Shown here piece after piece: positions 15,637-24,180 of a stretch of DNA of 64,000 nt (within the stretch, counting starts at the first letter, position 1; each line of letters opens with the position of its first letter). This DNA is from Micromonospora sonchi (GTDB taxonomy: Bacteria > Actinomycetota > Actinomycetes > Mycobacteriales > Micromonosporaceae), in NCBI RefSeq assembly GCF_014646235.1, contig NZ_BMNB01000003.1, forward strand, positions 186,001 to 250,000, written 5' to 3'. The notes below the pieces were generated by a model. The model saw only the letters and a list, made by a program, of their open reading frames with translations. It searched no databases and was not told the origin of the DNA. The translations under genes and the position numbers were made by a program.

Positions 15637-17372
15637 CCGATCGGGGGTGGCCGGTGTCTGATGCTGCTGTCGCCGAGGTTGCCCCGTCCCGCGAGGTGGA
15701 CCTGCATGCCGAGGTGGAGAAGCTGGTCACCCGGTTGGAGCAGGAAGCCAACCAGAACGAACTCTTGCAGGAAACCGTCGCCGACCTGCAACGGGCACTG
15801 TACGAGCCGGGTTGGATTCGCCTGACCGCCTCCGGTGAGCACGAGTTTTCGCCTGAGGCGATGGTGCAGATGCGGGCGATCTGCCGCCTGTACGCCATCA
15901 AGTCTCCCCTGTTCCGCTCCGCGTTGAACCTGCGCAGCTCGTATGTGTGGGGTCAGGGTGTGGAGATCACCGCCCGCGCGAATGGCCGGCAGGACGGTCA
16001 GCAGGATGTGCAGGCTGTCATTCGAGCGTTCCTGGATGATCCGAGCAATCAGCGGACGTTGACGGGTGCCGGGGCGCGGGACCAGTTGGAGCGGTACGGG
16101 CTCGGCTGCGACGGCGAGGTGTTCTTCGCACTGTTCACGCGGCCGGCGACCGGGCGGGTGCAGACGCGGATTCTTCCGGCCGACGAAATCGCCGAGATCA
16201 TCTGCGATCCGGAGGACGCCGACACCCCGTGGTACTACCGGCGGCGGTGGACGCATGTCGGCCGGGATGCCCGAGGCAACGCGGTGCGGGAGACGCGCGA
16301 GCAGTTGTATCCGGCCATCGACTACCGGCCCACCTCGAAGCCCGCCACCTATGCGGGCAGGCGGGTGGATTGGGCGGCGCCGGTGCTGCACATGCCCGTC
16401 AACCAGCCGTTGGGCTGGCAGCGTGGCATCCCCGACACGTATCCGGCGGTGGACTGGGCGAAGGCGTACAAAGAGTTCTTGGAAGACTGGGCGCGTTTGA
16501 TGCGCAGCCTGTCCCGGTACGCGTGGAAGGCCAGTGCGCCCGGCGGCCGGAACGCCGCAGTTCGTACCCGGCTCGCGTCGCCGCCGTCACGGGATCCAGC
16601 ATCAGGTGAGGTCAACCACGCCGGTGCGACGGCTGTGTTGCCGCCCGACGTGCAGTTGGAAGCCGTGTCGAAGTCGGGCGCGACGCTCGACTCCGACTCC
16701 GGCCGCCCCCTCGCCGCGATGGTGGCTGCGGCGCTCGGCATCCCGGTGACGATGCTGCTCGGCGATCCCGGCATCACCGGTGCACGTGCGACCGCCGAAA
16801 CGTTGGATGATCCGACTGAGCGGGCCATGACGCAGCGGCGTGATCTGTGGGCTGCCGTGCTGCACCGGGTGCTCCGCTATGTGATCGCCGCGTCGGTGCT
16901 GGCGCCGAAGGGCCGCCTGTCGGGCAGTGTGACGGTGGACGACTGGGGTCAGCAGGTTGTCGCCCTGGACGGGGACACGGATCCGACGATTGACATCACG
17001 TGGCCGCGTCTGGACGACGTGGACATGGCGAAGCTTGTGACGGCGGTCGTGGAAGCCAGCTCGACGCAGACGCTTCCGCCCGAGGTGGTGGCGCGTCAGC
17101 TGCTCACCGCGTTGGGTGTGCGGAACGTCGACAAGCTGATCGAGCAGATGGTCGACGCGGACGGCAACTTCATCTGGCCGAACACGCCGCCGCTCGGCTC
17201 GCCTGCCGCCGCGCAACGCCGTGGCGGTGATCCGGCTGCTACCGGGCCGGGGCCGATGGTGCCCGACGAGCCGGACGAGCCGAACACTGACGATGACGAG
17301 CCGGTGGTCGAGCAGCTTGCGTTGAATCTGCCCGACCTGCCGAGGAATAGCCGGCGACGCAGGCGGGCATAA
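15633..17372 (+). CDS. Phage portal protein
   Basis: A 579-residue protein directly after the terminase, in the size range of siphophage portals. It starts with a coiled-coil-like segment (AEVEKLVTRLEQEANQNELLQ), followed by a mixed core with FRSALNLRSSYVWGQGV, TRILPADEI and the LGIPVTMLLGD portal-like loop around residue 370, and an acidic then basic tail. Portals form the dodecameric DNA gate at one capsid vertex. GTG 15633 overlaps the terminase stop; GTG 15654, seven bases after GGGGG, is an equally good start. Confidence 0.88.
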   Translation: MTDRGWPVSDAAVAEVAPSREVDLHAEVEKLVTRLEQEANQNELLQETVADLQRALYEPGWIRLTASGEHEFSPEAMVQMRAICRLYAIKSPLFRSALNLRSSYVWGQGVEITARANGRQDGQQDVQAVIRAFLDDPSNQRTLTGAGARDQLERYGLGCDGEVFFALFTRPATGRVQTRILPADEIAEIICDPEDADTPWYYRRRWTHVGRDARGNAVRETREQLYPAIDYRPTSKPATYAGRRVDWAAPVLHMPVNQPLGWQRGIPDTYPAVDWAKAYKEFLEDWARLMRSLSRYAWKASAPGGRNAAVRTRLASPPSRDPASGEVNHAGATAVLPPDVQLEAVSKSGATLDSDSGRPLAAMVAAALGIPVTMLLGDPGITGARATAETLDDPTERAMTQRRDLWAAVLHRVLRYVIAASVLAPKGRLSGSVTVDDWGQQVVALDGDTDPTIDITWPRLDDVDMAKLVTAVVEASSTQTLPPEVVARQLLTALGVRNVDKLIEQMVDADGNFIWPNTPPLGSPAAAQRRGGDPAATGPGPMVPDEPDEPNTDDDEPVVEQLALNLPDLPRNSRRRRRA

Positions 17373-17439
17373 CCTCCGCTGCTGGGGAGCGCCACCCGCG
17401 CAGCGCCATGTGCGCGGACCAACCCCAAAGGAAGTGGTC

Positions 17440-17763
17440 ATGGGCAAGCTGAGTGACGAACTGGACGACCTGAACCGCCGCTACACGGGTGTCCGTGACG
17501 CCATCGACGGCTCGCACACCTCCACCATTCAGGCCGTCGACCTGGCCGACAGCGAGGTGCAGGCGCTGCGGGACGGTGACCTGTCGGACGAGCAGCGCAG
17601 GCACGTGGACCGGCTGACGGAGCTGCTGGGCGAGATCCGCACCGCCGCCGACGGCGTGGGTGACGGGTACAAGGCCCCGACGCGGGAGCCGGCCCCGGTG
17701 AAGGGCCAGAAGGGCAAGCCGGCGCCGGGTTCGGTGGCGGACCGGGAGCGCGGCGGCATCTGA
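17440..17763 (+). CDS. Small helical structural-module protein
   Basis: The 107-residue protein begins MGKLSDELDDLNRRYTGVRD; it is helical in its first two-thirds (EQRRHVDRLTELLGEIRT) and ends in a Pro/Lys-rich tail. ATG 17440 follows AAAGGAAG. Located between portal and MuF-like protein, it may be a small head protein or assembly factor, but I do not recognise a family. A strong hairpin follows its stop. Confidence 0.6.
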   Translation: MGKLSDELDDLNRRYTGVRDAIDGSHTSTIQAVDLADSEVQALRDGDLSDEQRRHVDRLTELLGEIRTAADGVGDGYKAPTREPAPVKGQKGKPAPGSVADRERGGI

Positions 17764-17773
17764 CCGCGAAGTC

Positions 17774-17810
17774 GTGTTGGGGTGGTCGGGCGGATCGGCC
17801 ACCCCAACAC
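17774..17810 (+). terminator. Perfect 12-bp hairpin terminator
   Basis: GTGTTGGGGTGG (17774-17785) and CCACCCCAACAC (17799-17810) pair perfectly with a 13-base loop. It lies between the small helical gene and the MuF-like gene; in a long structural operon it may reduce readthrough rather than end it. Confidence 0.6.
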
Positions 17811-17834
17811 CATGTCTGGGTTCGGGGGTGACGG

Positions 17835-18920
17835 GTGGCTGTCACCTCCCGCACCCTCCAACTCCTACGGGCGATGCGAACCGCCGTGGGCGGGTACGCA
17901 GACGACGCCGTACGTGACCTCGCCGAGCAGTGGACGCACGCGTGGCGGCGCATCGCACCCACCTGGCGCGAAGCCGTCGATGTGCTGGTGGCGTGGGCAG
18001 CACAGCACGGACGCTGGCCGACACCAGTCGAGATCGGCCGCATCGAACAGGTGCCCGCCGCGCTCGACGCCACCACCGCCGAACTGGACGCGCTGACTGC
18101 TGCGACCATCGCCACTGTCACCGCTGCTGCCGGGCTGGCGATAGCGGCCACCGCAGACGGCGAGCCGCGCATCATTGCGTCGCAGGTGCCAGCCGCGTAC
18201 CGCAACGATCTGCAACGCCGGGCAGCGCAGCGGATCCTGCCGTCCGCCCTGGACGTGATCCGCATCCGGGTGGGGCAGGCCATCACCGCCCAGTCCCGGC
18301 CGCTCGGCGCCGACGCTGCTGCGGCGATCCGCCGCGAGCTGGTGCGCGGCGTGAAGGTAGGCGCGAACCCGATCGAAACAGCACGGCGGGCAGTCGCGGC
18401 GGTGCAAGGCGCGTTCGAGGGTGGCAGCCAGCGGGCCGCCGTGATCGCTCGCACGGAGACCCTGGACGCGTACCGTGTCGCTTCCCGGTACGCGCACGAA
18501 GCCAACGCCGACGTGCTCGGCGGCTGGATCTGGCTGGCGACAGTCAACGGCAAAGGCGCCGCCCGCACCTGTAGTAGCTGCTGGGCGCTCCACGGCACGG
18601 TGTGGCCACTCGGCTCCGCTGGCCCTCTCGACCACCAACAAGGCAGGTGTGGGAGGGCACCACACGTCCGGCCGTGGCGGGAACTCGGCATCAACATCGA
18701 CGAGCCCTCCGACGCCATCCCCGACCGGCAAGCCGCGTGGGACGCCCTCACTCCCGCCCAGCAGCGGCAGGTGATGGGAGCCCGCCGCCTCGCGTTGCTT
18801 CGCTCGGGCCGCATCGGGTGGGACGACATCCCGCAGCTTCGTACCAACACCGCATGGCGAGATAGCTACACACCCCGCCCGGTGTCTGACCTTGAACGGA
18901 TCGCCGACCAGAGGCGCTAA
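17835..18920 (+). CDS. MuF-like head morphogenesis protein
   Basis: The 361-residue protein has a long helical N-terminal part and a C-terminal MuF/phage Mu gpF-like domain: ARTETLDAYRVASRYAHEAN, the aromatic GGWIWLATVNGKGAARTCSSC with CxxC, LHGTVWPL, and HQQGRCGRAPHVRPW. This conserved pattern is found in minor head proteins that sit inside or at the portal vertex. Start GTG 17835. The position between portal and protease fits the usual order. Confidence 0.87.
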   Translation: MAVTSRTLQLLRAMRTAVGGYADDAVRDLAEQWTHAWRRIAPTWREAVDVLVAWAAQHGRWPTPVEIGRIEQVPAALDATTAELDALTAATIATVTAAAGLAIAATADGEPRIIASQVPAAYRNDLQRRAAQRILPSALDVIRIRVGQAITAQSRPLGADAAAAIRRELVRGVKVGANPIETARRAVAAVQGAFEGGSQRAAVIARTETLDAYRVASRYAHEANADVLGGWIWLATVNGKGAARTCSSCWALHGTVWPLGSAGPLDHQQGRCGRAPHVRPWRELGINIDEPSDAIPDRQAAWDALTPAQQRQVMGARRLALLRSGRIGWDDIPQLRTNTAWRDSYTPRPVSDLERIADQRR

Positions 18921-18936
18921 CGATGGGAGGCGAACC

Positions 18937-20889
18937 GTGACCGCAGTTCGTGTGCGCGGGTTCTCCGATGAGGCGTTCCGGCGCGCGGTGGCCGAGTCTG
19001 CGCCGGCTGCGCTGGACGAGCCAGCAACGGAAGCCGAGGGTGCGGCGGAGTCGACTTCCCCGGTGATGCCGGAGGTCGACGCGCCGCCGGCCGCCGAGCC
19101 GGATTCGGTCGGTGACGCGGATGACGATGAGGAACCTGTCACCGAGGCCGACACGATCGCCGCGCGTGGTCTGAGGTACTGGACGACGGGGCAGGGTGGG
19201 ACCGTCAAGATCCGCTGGAATACACCCGGTGATCATGGCCGGTGCGTAAGGGCGCTAACAGGCAAGGTCCGCGATCCCGCCGCATATTGCGCGAAGCTAC
19301 ACAAAATTGCTACGGGAGTTTGGCCCGGAGACAAGCGCAACGTCGGCGCAGGCGAAACCGACGCCGGACAGCCCGCGCAGACCAGCGTGCAAGAGGCCAC
19401 CGTCGGCGGCGCCACCGTCACTTCCACCGGCCGTATGCTCGTCCGTCTCATCCGCGCCGGTGTCTCACTCAACGGCAACGCCTACCCCGCCCACGTGCTC
19501 CGCGCCGCCGCCGAAAACCGGGCATGGGCGCGAGGCTGCCTCACGTTCGTTGACCACGCCACCGACGAAGAGGACGCCGCCCGCCCCTCCGGGTCGATCA
19601 AAAACCTGGCCGGCGCGCTCACCGAAGACGCCCGCTGGGACGAAGAAACCCAGTCGCTGGTGGCTGAGGTTCAACTGTTCCACCCGTGGCGGGAAACGTT
19701 GACGAGCATGGCCGAGCACATCGGCATGTCGATCCGCGCGTGGGTGGTCGGAGACCGTGGCGAGTACGAGGGCCGCGAATGCTTCGTCGTGGAACGCATC
19801 GAATCGGGAAGGTCAGTCGATTTCGTGACGAAGCCAGCAGCGGGCGGCGGCATCATCTCGGTGCTCGAATCCGTCGGCAACCAGGTGCCGACGGAGGAAG
19901 CCGAGAACGTCGGCGCGTGGCTGGAATCGCGGCTACATCTGGCGTTGACCGAACTCGCCGACAACATGTACGGCAACGGCCGGCTCACCCGCGAGGAACG
20001 CATCGCCTTGTCGGCTGCCGTCGGTGACGCATTGCAGGCGTGGGTGGCGCGCGTCGAGCAGGACGCGCCGCAACTCTTTCAGCGGACCCGCTGGGATGAC
20101 CCGCCCGAGCCGTCGACCGCGCAGGCGCAGGAGACGGCCCCCGACACCGGCCCGGCCGATTCCCCGCCCCCATCCACCGCCCCGGAGGCCGAGACGCCGC
20201 CGGACGGCAACACCACCACCGATGACGTGTCGGACGGCACCCCGCCGACCGCACCCAACCCACCAGATGAAGGAGGGCCCGACATGTCGGGTACCACGAC
20301 CGGCAGTGCGCCGGTTGAGGCGGGGACGGCACCGGTCGCCGACACCGCCACCACCCCGCCCGCCCCGGCCGCCGAGTCGGCGCAGCCGCGTGTGGACGTG
20401 CAGGCGCTCGTGTCCGCTGCGCTCACCGAGGCCCTGGCCCCGGTCACGCAGCAGCTCGCCACCGTGCAGCAGGCGCTGACCGCCCAGCAGGCGGAGAACG
20501 CGGCGCTGCGGAACCGGTCCGCCGCGTCGGAGGCTGTCGCCGCCGCGCTGCGTGCCCCCGAGTACGCCGACGTGGCCGCGCAGATCGGGCCGCGTGTCCA
20601 GTCGCGGATCCTCGACAGCATCCCCACCACCGCTGAGGGCGCCGTCGACACGACCGTGCTCGGCGAGCGCATCGGCCAGGTGGCTGCCGACGAGGCCGCC
20701 TATGTGCGGCAGGCGCGGGCGGAGGCGCTGGAGGCTGCCGGTGTCGGCCAGCCGTACGGCCTCGGCCAGCGCGCCGACGAAGCCACCCAGCAGGATGAAG
20801 GGTTCTCTGCCGAGCTGGACGACTTCTTCACCAACACGCTCGGGCTCACCTCTGAGGCCGCGAAGATCGCCGCGAAGGGACGTGCCTGA
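18937..20889 (+). CDS. Capsid maturation protease with C-terminal scaffold
   Basis: The 650-residue product combines a prohead protease and a scaffold domain. The protease region (about 155-320) includes SLNGNAYPAHVLRAAAEN, the probable catalytic FVDHATDEED, GMSIRAWV with a candidate nucleophilic Ser, and SVDFVTKPAAGGGI, in the order seen in herpesvirus/HK97-type maturation proteases. An acidic linker and a Pro/Thr-rich spacer lead to a helical Ala/Gln-rich scaffold-like tail. GTG 18937 follows GGGAGG. The frame continues without break from protease to scaffold, and a nested gene is likely. Scaffold and protease are needed for procapsid assembly and are later cleaved. Confidence 0.8.
   Translation: MTAVRVRGFSDEAFRRAVAESAPAALDEPATEAEGAAESTSPVMPEVDAPPAAEPDSVGDADDDEEPVTEADTIAARGLRYWTTGQGGTVKIRWNTPGDHGRCVRALTGKVRDPAAYCAKLHKIATGVWPGDKRNVGAGETDAGQPAQTSVQEATVGGATVTSTGRMLVRLIRAGVSLNGNAYPAHVLRAAAENRAWARGCLTFVDHATDEEDAARPSGSIKNLAGALTEDARWDEETQSLVAEVQLFHPWRETLTSMAEHIGMSIRAWVVGDRGEYEGRECFVVERIESGRSVDFVTKPAAGGGIISVLESVGNQVPTEEAENVGAWLESRLHLALTELADNMYGNGRLTREERIALSAAVGDALQAWVARVEQDAPQLFQRTRWDDPPEPSTAQAQETAPDTGPADSPPPSTAPEAETPPDGNTTTDDVSDGTPPTAPNPPDEGGPDMSGTTTGSAPVEAGTAPVADTATTPPAPAAESAQPRVDVQALVSAALTEALAPVTQQLATVQQALTAQQAENAALRNRSAASEAVAAALRAPEYADVAAQIGPRVQSRILDSIPTTAEGAVDTTVLGERIGQVAADEAAYVRQARAEALEAAGVGQPYGLGQRADEATQQDEGFSAELDDFFTNTLGLTSEAAKIAAKGRA
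20284..20889 (+). CDS. Nested in-frame scaffold protein
   Basis: An AGGAGG site (20271-20276) lies seven bases before an in-frame ATG at 20284 within the protease gene. A 201-residue scaffold from this start would contain the Ala/Pro-rich spacer and the helical QLATVQQALTAQQAENAAL block. Lambda Nu3 within gene C is the classic parallel, where scaffold is overproduced relative to protease. The site is seen directly; use of it is inferred. Confidence 0.6.
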   Translation: MSGTTTGSAPVEAGTAPVADTATTPPAPAAESAQPRVDVQALVSAALTEALAPVTQQLATVQQALTAQQAENAALRNRSAASEAVAAALRAPEYADVAAQIGPRVQSRILDSIPTTAEGAVDTTVLGERIGQVAADEAAYVRQARAEALEAAGVGQPYGLGQRADEATQQDEGFSAELDDFFTNTLGLTSEAAKIAAKGRA

Positions 20890-20891
20890 TC

Positions 20892-21248
20892 ATGGCGAAG
20901 AACACCGTGCACATGTGGACCGAGTCCCTGCCGCTCGTCTGCACCTCCCCCGCCACCCCGCAGTCCGGTGACCCGGTGCTGTTCGGGCAGCTTCCCGGCG
21001 TCGCCCTCACCACCGAGGACACCAACGGTGTCACCACCTGCGCGCTCAACGGCGTGTTCGACCTGCCGGTCAAGGGCGAAGGGTCCGGCGGCAACGCGGC
21101 GATCACCGCCGGAGCGAAGGTGTACTACGAGGCCGGGCAAACCCCGCCGCTGAACGTGGACTCCACCAACGGCGTCTACTTCGGCATTGCCATGGCCGGC
21201 GTGTCCTCGGGAGCGACCGCCACCATCCCTGTTCGCGTCGGCTACTGA
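20892..21248 (+). CDS. Head decoration protein, DUF2190-like
   Basis: The 118-residue protein matches the small capsid cement proteins of the DUF2190 type: SGDPVLFGQLPGVALTTED, ALNGVFDLPVKG, AITAGAKVYYEAG, GVYFGIAMAGVSSG and a C-terminal ATIPVRVGY, all beta-strand rich. Such trimers or pentamers stabilise mature capsids. It lies between protease/scaffold and the major capsid gene, the usual place. ATG 20892, just after the scaffold stop. Confidence 0.86.
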   Translation: MAKNTVHMWTESLPLVCTSPATPQSGDPVLFGQLPGVALTTEDTNGVTTCALNGVFDLPVKGEGSGGNAAITAGAKVYYEAGQTPPLNVDSTNGVYFGIAMAGVSSGATATIPVRVGY

Positions 21249-21263
21249 GGAGACCAGCGCATC

Positions 21264-22502
21264 ATGTCTACCGCTCTGCTCGACGCTGGCACCGCCACGC
21301 TGGGCCAGCTCGATACCTACCACGCCGGCACCGAGAACGCCGCCACCTCCGCCATCTTCGGCGGCGACGGCGTCCTCCTGTCCGGCAACCGCCGTCAGCG
21401 CCGCCAGGAGTCCCGCGACTATCAGCGGCGGCTGCTCGACCTCACCCGCCGGTACCGGGGCATGATCGAGGGCGACCGGCGGGCCGCCCTCGCCTTCCAG
21501 GAGGCCATGTCCCGGGGCGACTTCACGCACCTGTTCGGCGACATCATCGACCGGCAGCTGCTGGCTGCCTACCAGACGCGGCCGGTGCAGTGGCCGTCGT
21601 ACGCGAAGCGGGGCCGGGTGCGGGACTTCCGCACCGTCAAGCGGTTCACCCTGGACGGCGGCGAGGCCACCCTCAACCAGGTGAAGGAGTTGGCCCCGTA
21701 CAAGGTCCGGGCCGTCACCGACAGCCACTACGAGTACGCGGTCGCCAAGTACGGCGACCAGATCGCCGTCTCGTGGGAGACCATGGTCAACGACGACCTG
21801 GACGCGCTCACCGACCTGCCGACCCGTCTCGGGAACGCGGCCCGGCGGACGGAGGAGAAGTTCGCGGCGCAGATGTTCTCCGACGCGTCCGGCCCCAACA
21901 GCACGTTCTTCTCCACCGCGAACCGCAACATCATCAACTCGACGGTGGTCGGGTCGACGGTGACCGCGAACCCGGACCTCACCATCGGTGCGCTTCAGCA
22001 CGCCATGCAGGTTCTCGGGCAGCAGAAGGACAGCGACGGCGGCCCCATCTACGTCGAAGGCGTCACGCTGGTGGTGCCCCCGGCGCTGGAAGTCGCCGCG
22101 AACAACATCATCAACGCCACCGAGATCCTGGCCGCGACCGGCGGCGGCGACGGCACCGCCAACGACCAGCTTCGGGTCACGAACTGGATGCGCAACCGCG
22201 TCCAGGTGGTGGTGAACCCGTGGCTGCCGATCGTGAACACGACCAGCGGCAACTCGGCGTGGTACGTGTTCGCGAACCCGAACGTGGGCCGCCCCGCGAT
22301 GGAACTCGGTTTCCTCATCGGGCACGAGACGCCGGAGCTGTGGGTGAAGTCGCCGAACGCGATGCGGGTCGGCGGCGGGCCGGTGGCGCCGGAGGAGGGT
22401 GACTTCGAGCACGACGCGATCCAGTACCGGGTTCGCATGGTGCTGGGCGGCACACTGATGGACCCGAAGTCGGCGGTCGCCAGCACCGGACTCAAGAGCT
22501 GA
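21264..22502 (+). CDS. Major capsid protein
   Basis: A 412-residue protein in the capsid slot, directly after the decoration protein. Features in keeping with the HK97-like fold: an N-terminal basic helical arm (RRQRRQESRDYQRRLLDL), LFGDIIDRQLLAAY, an extended E-loop-like region with KRFTLDGGEATLNQVKE, and a C-terminal A-domain with IYVEGVTLVVPPALEVAANN and MELGFLIGHETPELWVKSP. It forms the icosahedral shell. ATG 21264 follows GGAGACC. Confidence 0.88.
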   Translation: MSTALLDAGTATLGQLDTYHAGTENAATSAIFGGDGVLLSGNRRQRRQESRDYQRRLLDLTRRYRGMIEGDRRAALAFQEAMSRGDFTHLFGDIIDRQLLAAYQTRPVQWPSYAKRGRVRDFRTVKRFTLDGGEATLNQVKELAPYKVRAVTDSHYEYAVAKYGDQIAVSWETMVNDDLDALTDLPTRLGNAARRTEEKFAAQMFSDASGPNSTFFSTANRNIINSTVVGSTVTANPDLTIGALQHAMQVLGQQKDSDGGPIYVEGVTLVVPPALEVAANNIINATEILAATGGGDGTANDQLRVTNWMRNRVQVVVNPWLPIVNTTSGNSAWYVFANPNVGRPAMELGFLIGHETPELWVKSPNAMRVGGGPVAPEEGDFEHDAIQYRVRMVLGGTLMDPKSAVASTGLKS

Positions 22503-22504
22503 CG

Positions 22505-22948
22505 GTGGGACGGAGCCGCCCAGTTTTGGGCACCCCGTTCGGCACTGACGGGCCGTGGCTGGCGGCGATCCTCGACACGCTCGGCGACATCGCCGACATG
22601 CTGGACGCTCGGCTTCCTGCCGCCGCTTCGGCGGACGGTGGGGGGCCGGGCCGCCCGGTGCCGGTGTCCGAGCCCGCCCCAGAGTCTCGCCCGAAGCGGG
22701 AAGCGGTTCCGGTGTCGGAGCCTGATCCGGACAAGCCAGACGACGAAGACGACGACGGCGAACCGGTGAAGGTGACCGAACCCGCGCCGTCGCTGCCGCC
22801 TTCCCCGCCGCGCTCCGGCAAGGGGTCCGGCCTAGACGCATGGCAGGCGTACGCCAACGTGGCTGGGGTCAGCTACCCAGCCGATGCGTCCCGCGCCGAC
22901 ATCATCGCCGCGTGCGTGGATGCGGGCGTCATCGACAGGGAGGAGTGA
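22505..22948 (+). CDS. Head-associated protein with acidic linker and HeH/LEM-like tail
   Basis: The 147-residue product has a short N-terminal helix (WLAAILDTLGDIADML), a long Pro/Glu/Asp-rich linker, and a C-terminal 35-residue helical module (LDAWQAYANVAGVSYPADAS, RADIIAACVDAG) that resembles HeH/LEM-type motifs found in phage head-tail connector or capsid proteins. Start GTG 22505, two bases after the capsid stop. The role is inferred from place and motif. Confidence 0.55.
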   Translation: MGRSRPVLGTPFGTDGPWLAAILDTLGDIADMLDARLPAAASADGGGPGRPVPVSEPAPESRPKREAVPVSEPDPDKPDDEDDDGEPVKVTEPAPSLPPSPPRSGKGSGLDAWQAYANVAGVSYPADASRADIIAACVDAGVIDREE

Positions 22949-22954
22949 CCTGCG

Positions 22955-23338
22955 GTGGCGAGTCTTGCTGTAGCCGAGGCGAACCGGCTGCTCGACGCGT
23001 CGCTCGGAACCGCCGGGCATGTGGCGCCGACGCCGCCGATGACGCTGGCCCTGATCACCGCTGCCGGTGATGGGGTGACGCCGGGCACGGAGGTGGTGGG
23101 CGGCTCGTACGAGCGGCAGCCGGTCACGTTCGGTGCCGCGTCGGCAGGTGAAGCGTCCAACAGCACACCCGTGGTTTTCGCAGGCATGCCTGCGGTGACG
23201 GTCGTTGGTGTGGAAGTGTACGACTCGGCGGATCCGCCGCGCCGCTGCTGGCATGGCCCCCTCACCGCGCAGCGCACCGTCCAGAACGGTGACGCCGTGC
23301 AGTTCGCGGTCGGGCAAATCGTCGCGACCATCACCTAG
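22955..23338 (+). CDS. Phage tail-fiber-like beta-sandwich protein
   Basis: The 127-residue protein has the layout of a common actinophage family annotated as tail fiber: LAVAEANRLLDA start, LALITAAGDG, the conserved GTEVVGGSYERQPVTFGAAS, VTVVGVEVYDS and HGPLTAQRTVQNGDAVQFAV. It is probably a small virion protein with a beta-rich fold. Its place between capsid and connectors is not unusual in actinophages. GTG start 22955. Confidence 0.68.
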   Translation: MASLAVAEANRLLDASLGTAGHVAPTPPMTLALITAAGDGVTPGTEVVGGSYERQPVTFGAASAGEASNSTPVVFAGMPAVTVVGVEVYDSADPPRRCWHGPLTAQRTVQNGDAVQFAVGQIVATIT

Positions 23339-23340
23339 CC

Positions 23341-24180
23341 GTGGCGTCCATCTTCGCCGGCAGCCCCGGCCCGGCCACCACCTACGACGACGGCACCACC
23401 CTTGAACTGGGCATGGTTTGGCGCACCGCCGCCGATGGTGTGTGGACCGGTGTGCGGGTGTGGGGGCCGTCCCCGTCGCCGGGTTCGGTGGTGGTGTCGG
23501 GGTGGCGGATGGTGTCGGATGTGACGGGCGCCCTGCTGGCTGAGAGCGGTGCCGCGCCGGTGACGTCTGGTGTGTGGACGGATGTGCCGTTCACCGAGCC
23601 GGTGCCGGTGACAGCGGGTGTCTACTACTGCGCCCAGTACCGCACCGGCTCCTCCTACACGGCCACCCCCGGCTTCTTCACCTCAGGCGAGGTGGCGGCC
23701 GGCGATCTGACGGCGATCCAGCACAACGTGGAGCCGCCCGGCGACCCGTTCAACAACGGCCGGTTTCTGGCCGGTGCCGGGTTCGCTGCCGGTAACGGCG
23801 GCGGCGCCTGGTACGGCATCGACGTGCTGGTGACGGTCGGTGCGCCGCCGGTGGAGGCAGCCGCCGACCTGCCGGCGGTGTCCGCCCTGTCCGCTGCGGC
23901 GGGTGTGGGTGTAGCCGGACAGTCGGGCATGTCTGCGGTGTCGGCGTTCGCGGCCACGCCAACGCGGGTGGTGGCGGTGTCGGCCCGCATGACTGCGGTG
24001 GGTGTGCTCGACGCCGGGCCGGCGGTCACAGCGGCGGCGACGTCGAGCCTGGACGGGATATCGGGCCTGTCGGCCGATCCGCTGGTGGCGGTGCCGGTGT
24101 GGGCTCGCGGCACCCTGCGCCACGGCACCACCAGCACCGTCCGCACACCGGCAGGCAGGTCGGAGGTGAGGCTGCCGTGA
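23341..24180 (+). CDS. DUF4082-like virion protein
   Basis: The 279-residue protein begins with a domain (about 10-165) of the DUF4082 type: ELGMVWRTAADGVWTGVRVW, GALLAESGAAPVTSGVW, VPFTEPVPVTAGVYYCAQYR and a late FNNGRFLAGAG / AWYGIDVLVTV. DUF4082 is a beta-sandwich often attached to secreted or cell-surface proteins and may bind carbohydrate. A low-complexity Ala/Val/Ser tail follows. This could be a capsid-attached decoration or fiber. GTG 23341 is two bases after the upstream stop. Confidence 0.65.
   Translation: MASIFAGSPGPATTYDDGTTLELGMVWRTAADGVWTGVRVWGPSPSPGSVVVSGWRMVSDVTGALLAESGAAPVTSGVWTDVPFTEPVPVTAGVYYCAQYRTGSSYTATPGFFTSGEVAAGDLTAIQHNVEPPGDPFNNGRFLAGAGFAAGNGGGAWYGIDVLVTVGAPPVEAAADLPAVSALSAAAGVGVAGQSGMSAVSAFAATPTRVVAVSARMTAVGVLDAGPAVTAAATSSLDGISGLSADPLVAVPVWARGTLRHGTTSTVRTPAGRSEVRLP

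Noticed and set aside
20700..22841. A 713-residue open frame on the minus strand
   Set aside because: It lies opposite the protease, decoration and capsid genes, is rich in Arg, Gly, Val and His with no motif, and reflects the open antisense frames expected in very GC-rich DNA.
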